From assembly GCA_905188195.1 (NCBI GenBank), contig CAJJKY010000001.1, positions 124,001-188,000 of the forward strand: a DNA stretch of 64,000 bases. Reading direction: 5' to 3'. The DNA is from Streptococcus parasanguinis. Its GTDB lineage: Bacteria > Bacillota > Bacilli > Lactobacillales > Streptococcaceae. Positions 15,933-25,054 of the stretch are shown here, piece after piece. The position numbers and the translations under genes are program-made. How positions within the stretch are numbered: the first letter of the stretch is position 1; every line of letters starts with the position of its first letter. The notes beneath the pieces were generated by a model. That model had not been told where the DNA came from. It ran no database searches and worked only from the letters and a program-made list of their open reading frames with translations.

Positions 15933-17216
15933 ATGAAAAAGGTTATGATTTCACTACTGGCGGGTGCGTCCGTTCTAGCTCTGGTGGCTTGTGCGCCCAA
16001 ACGTTACGAGCGCCAAAGCAAACCGAAGACAGCAACGTCATCAGCTATCAAAAAAGAAAAGAAGGATACAGGTCAAAAGCACTATCAAGAGGTTTTGGAG
16101 TGGTATGCTAAGTATGATACTGCTCTTAAAAATGGGGATAAAGCAGGCCTGTTTGCGGAATTAGGTAAGATAAAATCTGGCTCAGAAGAAAGCATCTATC
16201 TAGATGCTTTGGAGCGCTTAGGAACTCCGGTAACCTTCCAATACGCTTTTACAGACTTGAACAAAGATGGTGTGGATGAGCTCTTGGTGTCCAATCAATA
16301 CACTGGAAACAAACAATATGTTTCTGCCATCTATTACCTCAAGGGTCAAGAAGCCGAATTGCTCCATACAGCTTATACAGCTGCGGTGGGTGGCTATCGC
16401 TCCAGCCTAGACCTTTTTGATAATGGGCAAATTGTCTACGCCACTTGGCAATCTGTGAGCCCAGACCGGGAATTGACCCTTTATTCGCTAGGAAAAGGGG
16501 AAGCCAAGGAAGAAAAGAAAGCAACCATTCAAATTGGTGGGGACCAAACAGCAGAGCAGGCTCTTGGGATTTCAGCCAAGCAGTTGGACCTCAGTAAGCT
16601 GGACTGGAAAACATTTGATAGTTCAGGCGACTCCAAATCAACAGCTAAAGCAGAAGAGAAAAAATCAGAAAGCTTCCAAGTACAAGTTAGCGTAGCTGAT
16701 CTTCGTATTCGAAAAGAACCGTCTACTTCAGCTACCTCAGCAGGAATGATCGCAAAAGGAATTTACACTATCACGGAAACCGTAGAGGCAGATGGTCATA
16801 CTTGGGGCAAGCTTGAATCTGGACAAGGCTGGATCGCCCTTGAATTCACAACGCGGGTGGATGGAAATGCCGAATCAACTCCTGCCCCTGCCAAAACAAG
16901 CACTGAGATGAATCTAGATGAAATAAAAGCTGGAAATTTCTCAAGTGTAGCGGGAGTTTGGAAAAATAAGTACGGTACGAGCATTGAGTTTGATGCGCAA
17001 GGAATTGTGAAGGTCAATGGTAGTGCTGTTAATGGTGTTCAATTTTCTGGTTTTTACTTCAAGGAAGGCAATTTACACGGAGTTAGTCGCATGCCTGGCG
17101 CAACGAACGAAACGCCTATTCTTTTCATTCCTTCAAGAGAAGGTGGCAGTGAATCCATTTACTGGAGTAAGAGTGATGCTACAAATGGAAACGATTTGTA
17201 CTACCGTGTGAACTAA
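15933..17216 (+). CDS. Lipoprotein with SH3b domain
   Basis: 427-aa exported lipoprotein. Signal peptide with lipobox LVAC (LALVACAPKRYER), then a domain with an EF-hand-like segment (DLNKDGVDELLVSN). A bacterial SH3 domain follows (VSVADLRIRKEPSTSATSAG...GQGWIALEFT), then a C-terminal beta-rich domain (VAGVWKNKYGTSIEFDAQGIVKVNG). SH3b domains usually bind peptidoglycan or peptides, so a wall-proximal role is likely. GAGG precedes the ATG. The next gene starts 17 bases after the stop and shares the unusual ACAPKRYER start of the mature protein, so the two form a paralogous lipoprotein operon. Confidence 0.75.
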   Translation: MKKVMISLLAGASVLALVACAPKRYERQSKPKTATSSAIKKEKKDTGQKHYQEVLEWYAKYDTALKNGDKAGLFAELGKIKSGSEESIYLDALERLGTPVTFQYAFTDLNKDGVDELLVSNQYTGNKQYVSAIYYLKGQEAELLHTAYTAAVGGYRSSLDLFDNGQIVYATWQSVSPDRELTLYSLGKGEAKEEKKATIQIGGDQTAEQALGISAKQLDLSKLDWKTFDSSGDSKSTAKAEEKKSESFQVQVSVADLRIRKEPSTSATSAGMIAKGIYTITETVEADGHTWGKLESGQGWIALEFTTRVDGNAESTPAPAKTSTEMNLDEIKAGNFSSVAGVWKNKYGTSIEFDAQGIVKVNGSAVNGVQFSGFYFKEGNLHGVSRMPGATNETPILFIPSREGGSESIYWSKSDATNGNDLYYRVN

Positions 17217-17233
17217 AAAATAAGGAGACAAAC

Positions 17234-17971
17234 TTGAAAAAAATTGGAACATATTTGCTGGCTACAGCCCTCTTGCTTTCCCTAGCAGCTTGCGCCCCAA
17301 AACGCTATGAGCGTAAGCACAGTCCGGTAGGGGCTTCATCGGTAAAAAAATCATCTGACAAGGCCCAAGAAAAAGAGCAAACAGAAGAAGCTAAGTCAGA
17401 TGAACATGACAAAGAAGCCATTGGGACCTTGTCAAAAGCAGACCAAGCGGACATCTATTCGATTATTGAAAACAGTGCGTCTTTGACCTATTCACTTCAG
17501 GTGCAACCGACTCGCTTGCTAGAGTTGAACAATGATCACGGTGCAGTTGATGGTTACCCACAAGACATGTTCATTGATTACTACAATACCTACACGCCGG
17601 GAACTTATAATTTGCAAGATGTCATTGATAAATTGAATGCTGAAGAGACATCGGACTCTATCCGCAGTCTTTCACAAGACAAGCTGATCCAACTAACAAA
17701 TGAAAAGAAAGATGGCTGGATCTATTCGACAAAAGACAAGGCCTTCTACGAAATTGTATCTGGTGGTCGTGGCGGAGCGATGCCACCGATGGAGATTCCT
17801 TCACCGGATGAATGGGTGATCAATGAAGATTCGGTTGAAGTGACAACGACTATCCAAGGCACTTCCGATCCATACAGACGTTTTGTCTTGAAACGTAACA
17901 ACAAGAACTACAAGGGTGGAACCCATAAAACACGCTTTTATGTCGACAGCACTGAATTCGTGAAATCGTAA
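17234..17971 (+). CDS. Lipoprotein, sister of the preceding gene
   Basis: 245-aa lipoprotein starting at TTG 17234 with AAGGAG upstream. The signal peptide ends LSLAAC and the mature protein begins CAPKRYERK like its neighbour. No SH3 domain is present. The rest is an unassigned soluble domain with a Gly-rich turn VSGGRGGAMPP. Probably cotranscribed with the SH3b lipoprotein. Function unknown. Confidence 0.7.
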   Translation: MKKIGTYLLATALLLSLAACAPKRYERKHSPVGASSVKKSSDKAQEKEQTEEAKSDEHDKEAIGTLSKADQADIYSIIENSASLTYSLQVQPTRLLELNNDHGAVDGYPQDMFIDYYNTYTPGTYNLQDVIDKLNAEETSDSIRSLSQDKLIQLTNEKKDGWIYSTKDKAFYEIVSGGRGGAMPPMEIPSPDEWVINEDSVEVTTTIQGTSDPYRRFVLKRNNKNYKGGTHKTRFYVDSTEFVKS

Positions 17972-18032
17972 AAATAATCAAAAGCTATATCTAGCTCTAA
18001 AATTTTTATATAGAACTTGCTGAAGATTCACA

Positions 18033-18060
18033 GAAAAAGGCCCCCAAAGCCTTTTTCTTT
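18033..18060 (+). terminator. Terminator after the lipoprotein pair
   Basis: GAAAAAGGC pairs with GCCTTTTTC around CCCCAAA, followed by TTT. Confidence 0.75.
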
Positions 18061-18171
18061 TGGGCTTGAATATGTTAAAATAAAAGGTATACGTGCTTGG
18101 ATACAAAGATGAGGATATAACATACAGATGGGCTCTTGAAATTCCTATCTCGTTGAGATGGGTGGCCTTGG

Positions 18172-18528
18172 TATCTTGAGTAATTGAATTTTGGCCTCAT
18201 TTCTTAGGAAAAAAGATAAGCTTCCTAGCACTCTTCGAGTGCGGCGTCACCTTCCTATTTTTCTACAGAAATGTTCGGCAAGCCGAACCGTCCAAAATAT
18301 CTTGAGAATTGAACCTGGCCGAAAAGCTGTGTAAAAAAGATAAACTGTCTTGTCTTCATCGAAGACTTCGCCAGTTTCCTATTTTTACTTTGCTTTTGAC
18401 GGCTTAGTATCTTGATAGTTGAACACGGGCTAAATCCCTAGTGAAAAAGATAGATTTCCTGGTGTGCGTGGCACACTGCGTCAATCTCCTATTTTCATAC
18501 GGGATTCTTCACGCCCTTTGTATCCTGA
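18172..18528 (+). repeat. Three tandem structured units before pnp
   Basis: The word TATCTTGA marks unit starts at 18172, 18298 and 18408, with TATCCTGA at 18521 (spacings 126, 110, 113). Each unit has a core AAAAAGATA ... hairpin ... CCTATTTT at about 18209-18262, 18332-18386 and 18442-18495. The hairpin arms differ but always pair: GCACTC/GAGTGC, GTCTTC/GAAGAC, GTGTGC/GCACAC. The flanks AAACTG/CAGTTT and AGATT/AATCT also pair. This is covariation within one locus, suggesting an RNA-level structure. An inverted copy lies after rpsO. Confidence 0.7.
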
Positions 18529-18575
18529 TTTTTGTAGGCAAGTCGTATAATTTTATCAATCCAAAGGGGATTACA

Positions 18576-20798
18576 ATGACAAAACAAGTGTTTCAAACGA
18601 CTTTTGCGGGTCGTGAGTTAATCGTAGAGACTGGTCAGGTTGCGAAGCAAGCAAATGGCTCTGTTGTCGTGCGTTATGGGGAGTCAACTGTCTTGACGGC
18701 AGCTGTCATGTCTAAGAAAATGGCAACTGGGGATTTCTTCCCACTTCAAGTCAACTACGAAGAAAAAATGTATGCGGCTGGGAAATTTCCTGGTGGCTTT
18801 ATGAAACGTGAAGGACGTCCTTCTACTGATGCGACCTTGACAGCGCGTTTGATTGACCGTCCAATCCGTCCTATGTTTGCGGAAGGTTTCCGTAACGAAG
18901 TGCAAGTCATCAACACAGTCCTTTCTTACGATGAAAATGCATCTGCCCCAATGGCAGCCATGTTTGGTTCATCATTGGCTCTTTCTATCTCAGATATTCC
19001 GTTTGACGGACCAATCGCTGGGGTACAAGTGGGTTATGTCGATGGGGAAATCATCATCAACCCAACGCAAGAACAAGCCGAGCGCTCTCTTCTTGAATTG
19101 ACAGTAGCCGGTACGAAACACGCCATCAACATGGTAGAGTCTGGTGCCAAAGAATTGTCAGAAGAAATCATGTTGGAAGCTCTTCTCAAAGGGCACGAAG
19201 CCGTGAAAGAATTGATTGCCTTCCAAGAAGAAATCGTTGCGGCAGTTGGGAAAGAAAAAGCAGAAGTTGAATTACTTCATGTAGATGCTGACTTGCAGGC
19301 TGAAATCATCGCAGCCTACAACAGTGACCTTCAAAAAGCGGTTCAAGTTGAAGAAAAATTGGCGCGTGAAGCTGCGACTCAAGCAGTCAAAGACCAAGTC
19401 ACAGCTGTTTACGAAGAAAAATATGCCGACCACGAAGAGTTTGATCGCATCATGCGGGATGTGGCTGAAATCTTGGAACAAATGGAACACGCAGAAGTGC
19501 GCCGTTTAATCACAGAAGACAAGGTTCGTCCAGATGGTCGTAAGGTCGATGAAATCCGTCCTTTGGATGCACAAGTCGACTACCTTCCTCGCGTACACGG
19601 TTCTGGACTCTTTACACGTGGACAAACTCAGGCTCTTTCTGTCTTGACTTTGGCACCAATGGGTGAAACGCAAATCATCGATGGTTTGGATCCTGAGTAC
19701 AAGAAACGCTTCATGCACCACTACAACTTCCCACAATACTCGGTTGGTGAAACAGGTCGTTACGGTGCGCCTGGTCGTCGTGAAATTGGTCACGGTGCTC
19801 TCGGTGAGCGTGCCCTTGCTCAAGTATTGCCAAGCTTGGAAGAATTCCCATATGCCATCCGTTTGGTAGCAGAAGTCTTAGAATCAAATGGTTCTTCATC
19901 TCAAGCCTCTATCTGTGCGGGAACGCTTGCCCTTATGGCTGGTGGTGTGCCAATCAAGGCACCAGTAGCTGGTATTGCCATGGGTCTGATCTCAGATGGA
20001 AACAACTACACCGTATTGACAGATATCCAAGGTTTGGAAGACCACTTTGGAGATATGGACTTTAAGGTTGCAGGAACTCGTGACGGAATTACAGCCCTTC
20101 AAATGGATATCAAGGTCCAAGGGATCACTGCAGAAATCTTGACTGAAGCACTTGCTCAAGCCAAGAAAGCTCGTTTTGAAATCCTTGATGTCATTGAAGC
20201 AACCATTCCAGAAGTTCGTCCAGAATTGGCTCCAACTGCTCCGAAAATTGATACCATCAAGATTGATGTCGACAAGATCAAGATTGTCATCGGTAAGGGT
20301 GGAGAAACCATCGATAAGATCATCGCTGAAACAGGCGTTAAGATTGATATCGACGAAGAAGGAAACGTATCGATCTACTCGAGCGACCAAGATGCCATTA
20401 ACCGTGCTAAGGAAATCATTGCTGGTTTGGTGCGTGAAGCCAAAGTGGATGAAGTCTACCATGCCAAAGTGGTTCGGATCGAGAAATTCGGAGCCTTTGT
20501 CAACCTCTTTGACAAGACGGATGCCCTCGTTCACATTTCTGAAATGGCTTGGACTCGTACCAACCGTGTTGAAGACTTGGTAGCGATCGGCGATGAAGTC
20601 GATGTGAAGATTATCAAGATTGATGAAAAAGGTCGTGTCGATGCTTCTATGAAGGCACTCTTACCACGTCCGCCAAAACCTGAACATACAGAAGAAAAAG
20701 GTGAAAAGGGTCCTCGCCATGGTGATCGTCCTCGTCACCACAATAAAGACCACAAACCTAAAAAAGACTTTACCATTACACAAAAAGATTCAGAATAA
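18576..20798 (+). CDS. pnp: Polyribonucleotide nucleotidyltransferase (PNPase)
   Basis: 740-aa 3'-5' phosphorolytic exoribonuclease acting in mRNA decay. Domain order: first RNase PH domain, helical linker (about residues 225-315), second RNase PH domain, KH domain (IKIVIGKGGETIDKIIAETG), S1 domain (YHAKVVRIEKFGAFVNLF). The tail is charged and His/Lys-rich. The ATG at 18576 has AGGGGA upstream. The frame is open from 18441 but that part covers the repeat region. It is the first gene of a run through cysE, GNAT, cysS and mrnC. The structured leader is a candidate site for autocontrol, as known for pnp in other bacteria. Confidence 0.96.
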   Translation: MTKQVFQTTFAGRELIVETGQVAKQANGSVVVRYGESTVLTAAVMSKKMATGDFFPLQVNYEEKMYAAGKFPGGFMKREGRPSTDATLTARLIDRPIRPMFAEGFRNEVQVINTVLSYDENASAPMAAMFGSSLALSISDIPFDGPIAGVQVGYVDGEIIINPTQEQAERSLLELTVAGTKHAINMVESGAKELSEEIMLEALLKGHEAVKELIAFQEEIVAAVGKEKAEVELLHVDADLQAEIIAAYNSDLQKAVQVEEKLAREAATQAVKDQVTAVYEEKYADHEEFDRIMRDVAEILEQMEHAEVRRLITEDKVRPDGRKVDEIRPLDAQVDYLPRVHGSGLFTRGQTQALSVLTLAPMGETQIIDGLDPEYKKRFMHHYNFPQYSVGETGRYGAPGRREIGHGALGERALAQVLPSLEEFPYAIRLVAEVLESNGSSSQASICAGTLALMAGGVPIKAPVAGIAMGLISDGNNYTVLTDIQGLEDHFGDMDFKVAGTRDGITALQMDIKVQGITAEILTEALAQAKKARFEILDVIEATIPEVRPELAPTAPKIDTIKIDVDKIKIVIGKGGETIDKIIAETGVKIDIDEEGNVSIYSSDQDAINRAKEIIAGLVREAKVDEVYHAKVVRIEKFGAFVNLFDKTDALVHISEMAWTRTNRVEDLVAIGDEVDVKIIKIDEKGRVDASMKALLPRPPKPEHTEEKGEKGPRHGDRPRHHNKDHKPKKDFTITQKDSE

Positions 20799-20822
20799 TC
20801 ATTAGAAAAGGAGGAGCACGGT

Positions 20823-21440
20823 ATGGGATGGTGGCGTGAAACCATCAATATTGTAAAAGAAAATGACCCAGCAGCGCGTACCTCGCTGGAGGTCCTTTTG
20901 ACCTATCCGGGCGTCAAAGCACTGGCAGCTCACCGTGTTTCCCACTTTTTGTGGAACCATGGTTTTAAGCTCTTGGCGCGGATGCACAGCCAATTCTGGC
21001 GTTTTTGGACCCAGATTGAGATCCATCCAGGTGCGACCATTGCTTCTGGTGTCTTTATCGACCATGGAGCGGGCCTCGTTATCGGGGAAACAGCCATTGT
21101 TGAAAAAGGCGTTATGCTCTACCACGGGGTGACCCTTGGGGGAACAGGAAAGGATGTCGGCAAACGCCATCCAACGGTTCGTGAGGGAGCCTTGGTCTCC
21201 GCCCATGCCCAAGTCATCGGCCCGGTGGAAATCGGAGCAAAAGCCAAAGTAGGAGCAGGGGCTGTCGTCGTCTCAGATGTACCAAGTGATGTGACCGTTG
21301 TCGGTGTTCCTGCCAAGATCGTGCGGGTGCACGGTCGAAAAGATGAACCGGTCATTCACCAAGAAGAAGAAAAACGCGAATACTACATGAACAAGCTGGA
21401 GCATGCCAAGGAAGCTAGCCATCGGTCTTCGAGCTTGTAA
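20823..21440 (+). CDS. cysE: Serine O-acetyltransferase
   Basis: 205-aa enzyme making O-acetylserine from serine and acetyl-CoA, the first step of cysteine synthesis. It has the left-handed beta-helix hexapeptide repeats (IHPGATIASGVFIDHGAGLVIGE, GVTLGGTGKD, AKVGAGAVVVSDVP) and the catalytic His in DHGAGLVIG. AAAGGAGGA precedes the start. It lies in the pnp-cysE-GNAT-cysS run, linking cysteine supply to cysteinyl-tRNA charging. Confidence 0.94.
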   Translation: MGWWRETINIVKENDPAARTSLEVLLTYPGVKALAAHRVSHFLWNHGFKLLARMHSQFWRFWTQIEIHPGATIASGVFIDHGAGLVIGETAIVEKGVMLYHGVTLGGTGKDVGKRHPTVREGALVSAHAQVIGPVEIGAKAKVGAGAVVVSDVPSDVTVVGVPAKIVRVHGRKDEPVIHQEEEKREYYMNKLEHAKEASHRSSSL

Positions 21441-21452
21441 GGAGATCGCTAC

Positions 21453-22319
21453 GTGATTCAATCAACCAATACATTGAATGACCACCAACTACTGGAAGCA
21501 AAGGCCCTTATTGCAGTCTGTCAGAACTATGACGGAACGTTTCGGGATCCTTATCTCTCCAATATGCTCAATTTTGATCCCGATATGCCGGCCTTTTTCC
21601 TTTATTACGAAAAAGGTGAACTTGTTGGCCTATTAACCGTCTATGCGGATGACCAAGATGTGGATGTGGCGATCCTGGTCCATCCTAATTATCGTCGTCA
21701 GGGAATTGCGCGTGCTTTGTATGGAAGTTTTGAGAAAGAAACGGCCTCTTATCCAATTGAGTCTGTGACTTTTCAGACAGAGCGTATTTTTCTAGAGAAT
21801 CATCCTGATTTTTCCAGCAATTGGGCACTGGACGAGGATGAAGAGACAGAAACCTGGTTAGGACGTGATCGAACCGCTTATGCATTAGATTCCCGTTCGG
21901 ATGTCGATGTGCTCTTGGCAGAACCTTCTTATCTTGAAGCCATTGCCCAGCTCCACCACCAAACCTTTTCAGATGAAGTGGAAGCACCGGAAGTGAGCCA
22001 CAGATACATTTCAGAGGCTTTAAAGGATCCTGATAGTCTGCTGTACATATTACTCAAAGAAGGTCAAGTGATTGGCGTTTGTACGGTCGATGTATCTGGG
22101 AAATGCAATTACCTTTATGGACTTGCGATTGCTGAAGTCTATCGTGGGCAAGGTTACGGAAGCTATCTGGCAAAATCCCTCGTCAACCAACTCATTGCGC
22201 AAAATGACAAGGTATTTCAGATTGCAGTGGAAGATGACAATGTTGGTGCCAAACGCTTGTATGAAAAGATTGGCTTTGTCACACAGACTCAGGTGGTTTA
22301 TTTGAAGCCAAAAGAGTAG
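21453..22319 (+). CDS. Tandem GNAT acetyltransferase
   Basis: 288-aa protein starting at GTG 21453 with AAGGAG upstream. There are two GNAT-type acetyl-CoA-binding motifs: VAILVHPNYRRQGIARAL (first half) and GLAIAEVYRGQGYGSYLAKSL followed by NVGAKRLYEKIGF (second half). The second domain looks more complete. The acceptor substrate is unknown. It sits 12 bases after cysE and 20 before cysS and is cotranscribed with them. Confidence 0.8.
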   Translation: MIQSTNTLNDHQLLEAKALIAVCQNYDGTFRDPYLSNMLNFDPDMPAFFLYYEKGELVGLLTVYADDQDVDVAILVHPNYRRQGIARALYGSFEKETASYPIESVTFQTERIFLENHPDFSSNWALDEDEETETWLGRDRTAYALDSRSDVDVLLAEPSYLEAIAQLHHQTFSDEVEAPEVSHRYISEALKDPDSLLYILLKEGQVIGVCTVDVSGKCNYLYGLAIAEVYRGQGYGSYLAKSLVNQLIAQNDKVFQIAVEDDNVGAKRLYEKIGFVTQTQVVYLKPKE

Positions 22320-22339
22320 AAACAGAAAGGAAATGAAGC

Positions 22340-23683
22340 GTGTTAAAAATTTATGATACCATGTCTCGTGATTTGCGAGAATTTATCCCCATCGAGGAAG
22401 GAAAGGTCCGCATGTATGTTTGTGGTCCAACGGTTTACAATTATATCCACGTAGGGAATGCCCGTTCAACGGTGGCCTTTGACACGATTCGTCGCTACTT
22501 TGAGTATCGTGGCTACGAAGTTGCCTACATTTCCAACTTTACAGATGTGGATGATAAGATCATTAACCGTGCCAAAGAAGAAGGCATTACTCCACAGGAA
22601 GTGGCAGACAAGTACATTGCGGCTTTTCGTGAGGATGTGACGGCTCTTGGCGTGAAACCTGCAACTCGCCATCCTCGTGTGGTTGAGTTTATGGATGACA
22701 TCATTCGTTTTGTCGCTGACTTGATCGAAAAAGGCTATGCCTATGAGAGCCAAGGCGATGTCTATTTCCGTGTGGAAAAATCCCACAACTATGCTAAGTT
22801 AGCCAATAAAACCTTAGAAGACTTGGAGTTAGGTGCTTCTGGTCGGACAGATGAAGAAACGGCTCGCAAGGAAAATCCAGTCGACTTTGCCCTTTGGAAG
22901 GCTGCAAAACCAGGAGAGATTTCTTGGGACAGCCCTTGGGGACCTGGTCGTCCTGGTTGGCACATCGAGTGTTCGGTCATGTCGACGGGAATTTTAGGGG
23001 ATACTATTGATATCCACGGTGGTGGGGCCGATCTTGAGTTTCCGCACCATACTAATGAAATTGCCCAGTCTGAAGCTAAGACTGGAAAAACTTTTGCCAA
23101 TTACTGGATGCACAATGGCTTTGTCAATATCGATAATGTCAAGATGTCCAAGTCCTTAGGCAACTTTATTACGGTGCATGATGCATTGAAGACTATTGAC
23201 GGCCAAGTGCTTCGCTTCTTCTTTGCAACCCAGCACTATCGCAAGCCCATTAACTTCACAGAAAAAGCGGTGCGCGATGCGGAGACCAACCTCAAGTATT
23301 TGAAAAATACCTATGAGCAACCGTTCACAGGAGAAGTGGATTTAGCAGACTTGCAAGGCTTTGTGGACAAGTTTATCGCGGCTATGGATGAAGATATCAA
23401 TGCGGCAAACGGAATCACCGTCGTCTTTGAATTGGCTAAATGGGTCAATTCAGGTCACTACAACCAAGACGTCAAGGATGCCTTGACCAAGATGTTAGAA
23501 GTCTTTGGAGTGGTCTTTGTCGAAGAAGTCTTGGATGCAGATATTGAAGCCTTGATCGCTGAACGTCAGGAAGCCCGGGCTAAGAAAGACTTTGCGCGAG
23601 CAGATGCCATTCGCGATGAATTGGCTGCACAAGGAATCAAGCTCTTGGATACAAAAGAAGGTGTAAGGTGGACACGTGATTGA
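22340..23683 (+). CDS. cysS: Cysteinyl-tRNA synthetase
   Basis: 447-aa class I aminoacyl-tRNA synthetase. Visible motifs are the HIGH-type HVGNA in YNYIHVGNARS, the KMSKS loop in NVKMSKSLGN, and the zinc ligands Cys in YVCGPTV, Cys in WHIECSVMS and His/Glu in FPHHTNE. The start codon is GTG at 22340 with AGAAAGGAAATG upstream. Its 3' end overlaps mrnC by 8 bp, a partner arrangement common in Firmicutes. Confidence 0.96.
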   Translation: MLKIYDTMSRDLREFIPIEEGKVRMYVCGPTVYNYIHVGNARSTVAFDTIRRYFEYRGYEVAYISNFTDVDDKIINRAKEEGITPQEVADKYIAAFREDVTALGVKPATRHPRVVEFMDDIIRFVADLIEKGYAYESQGDVYFRVEKSHNYAKLANKTLEDLELGASGRTDEETARKENPVDFALWKAAKPGEISWDSPWGPGRPGWHIECSVMSTGILGDTIDIHGGGADLEFPHHTNEIAQSEAKTGKTFANYWMHNGFVNIDNVKMSKSLGNFITVHDALKTIDGQVLRFFFATQHYRKPINFTEKAVRDAETNLKYLKNTYEQPFTGEVDLADLQGFVDKFIAAMDEDINAANGITVVFELAKWVNSGHYNQDVKDALTKMLEVFGVVFVEEVLDADIEALIAERQEARAKKDFARADAIRDELAAQGIKLLDTKEGVRWTRD

Positions 23684-24074
23684 TGTCAATCTAATCAATG
23701 GGATTGCCCTTGCCTTTGAGGGAGATGCGGTCTATTCCATGTATATTCGCAGACACCTGATTTTTCAAGGGATGACCAAGCCCAATAAGCTTCACCAGGC
23801 TGCCACCCGCTATGTCTCTGCTAGAGCTCAGGCTAGCTTGATTGAAAGCATGTTGGAGCAAGAAATTCTGACGGAAAAAGAGTTGGAGATCTACAAGCGC
23901 GGTCGCAATACCAATAGCCATACCAAGGCCAAAAATGCGGATGTCGTGACCTATCGCATGTCGACGGGCTTTGAGGCTGTCATGGGCTATCTCCATATGA
24001 CGGGGGAGCTCTCTCGGCTAGAAGAGCTGATTGACTGGTGCATCCAGCAAGTAGAAGAAGGAAGAAAGCATTGA
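23676..24074 (+). CDS. mrnC: Mini-ribonuclease III
   Basis: 132-aa dimeric RNase III-like nuclease without a double-strand RNA-binding domain. It matures 23S rRNA in Bacillus and probably here. The catalytic region is LAFEGDAVYSMYIRRHL, with RGRNTNSHTKAKNADVVTYRMSTGFEAVMGYLHM further on. It starts at GTG 23676 inside cysS. The stop overlaps the TTG start of the next gene (TTGA). Confidence 0.93.
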   Translation: MIDVNLINGIALAFEGDAVYSMYIRRHLIFQGMTKPNKLHQAATRYVSARAQASLIESMLEQEILTEKELEIYKRGRNTNSHTKAKNADVVTYRMSTGFEAVMGYLHMTGELSRLEELIDWCIQQVEEGRKH

Positions 24075-24931
24075 AAAATATCAGAGAGTGGTTTCCTCAT
24101 GCAGAGGTAACGGATCAAGCCAATCCACCAGCTGGTTATGTAGCCCTTCCCCTTCAGGCTCATCAATGGCTGCTGCTGAAGGAAGAAGAGCTAACCGAGC
24201 GAGAAAAACAATTGATTTCCTGGTTGGGCGGTGAAGAAGAGGTTGCCCCTAATCCTTGGTACCAGTACCTGATCGATGGAAAGGGAGAAGCCCCTCAAGT
24301 CATCAAAAAAATGCAGCTCGTCTATTGCCACATTTCGCATTCAACAGCGGAAGGGACGGCTTCTTGGCTAGAGATGATGCAGACACTCTTGCCCAATTTC
24401 CGAGCAACCTTGCAACTGAGCGGACAAGATTATGTGCTCATTCTGGACCAAGACCAGTCTTTACCTGTGGCCGATATCTTAAAAGATACCGTCTCTGCCA
24501 TGGAGTATGACTTCAACATTCGTTTATCTATCCTGGTCGGGCAAGTATGGACCGAGTCTAAAGACGGGAAAGTGTCTCCTGTCATTCGAGCAGAACAGGC
24601 GGTCTTTCGAGCTTGGATTCGAGAGGGCCATCAAGGTGTCTATCGCTTTTCTCAACTCTATCTGTGGGGAATCGAGCAGGCAGATTTGGATCTTACCCCA
24701 ATCAAAGCAAGCTTGCATCAGTTGATTGAAAGTCAAGATCAATTGCAAGACATCATTGTTGCTCTTTGGGACAATGGTGCAGTCGTCACCAAAGCCGCAC
24801 AACAACTCTATCTCCACCGCAATTCCCTTCAATACAAGATTGACAAATGGGAAGAGCTAACGGGTCTCCAACTGAAAAACCTGACAGATCTAGCTCTTTG
24901 TTACCATTTGGTTCTACAGGATGTGATGTAA
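24071..24931 (+). CDS. PucR/CdaR-type helix-turn-helix regulator
   Basis: 286-aa probable transcription regulator. The C-terminal PucR-type helix-turn-helix is clear: ALWDNGAVVTKAAQQLYLHRNSLQYKIDKWEELTG. The N-terminal two-thirds has no recognised sensor motif. TTG at 24071, overlapping the mrnC stop, is preferred because GAAGGAAG lies just upstream and it gives KNIREWFP at the N-terminus. A GTG at 24038 is the alternative. It directly precedes msmK/dexB, so control of sugar uptake genes is plausible (inference). Confidence 0.75.
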   Translation: MKNIREWFPHAEVTDQANPPAGYVALPLQAHQWLLLKEEELTEREKQLISWLGGEEEVAPNPWYQYLIDGKGEAPQVIKKMQLVYCHISHSTAEGTASWLEMMQTLLPNFRATLQLSGQDYVLILDQDQSLPVADILKDTVSAMEYDFNIRLSILVGQVWTESKDGKVSPVIRAEQAVFRAWIREGHQGVYRFSQLYLWGIEQADLDLTPIKASLHQLIESQDQLQDIIVALWDNGAVVTKAAQQLYLHRNSLQYKIDKWEELTGLQLKNLTDLALCYHLVLQDVM

Positions 24932-24941
24932 CGGAATAAAT

Positions 24942-24980
24942 AGAGGGTTTTGTGCAACTTGCACAAAACTCTTTTTCTTT
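24942..24980 (+). terminator. Terminator before msmK
   Basis: GTTTTGTGCA pairs with TGCACAAAAC (with GAG/CTC outside), followed by a T-rich run. Confidence 0.8.
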
Positions 24981-25001
24981 TTTGTAAGACTTGCCATAGC
25001 T

Positions 25002-25030
25002 TTGTAAAACGTTTTCATTTACAATAGAAT
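25002..25030 (+). promoter_or_regulatory. msmK promoter overlapped by a cre-like site
   Basis: -35 TTGTAA (25002-25007), 17-bp spacer, -10 TAGAAT (25025-25030). The spacer holds AAAACGTTTTCA (25006-25017), a good half-palindromic catabolite responsive element. CcpA repression by glucose is likely. Confidence 0.65.
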
Positions 25031-25054
25031 TATAAAAATCAAAGGAGTACCATC

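Noticed and set aside
18172..18528. CRISPR-like array before pnp
   Set aside because: Units are 110-126 bp, imperfect, contain internal hairpins and lack a short constant repeat with unique spacers; no cas genes are seen.
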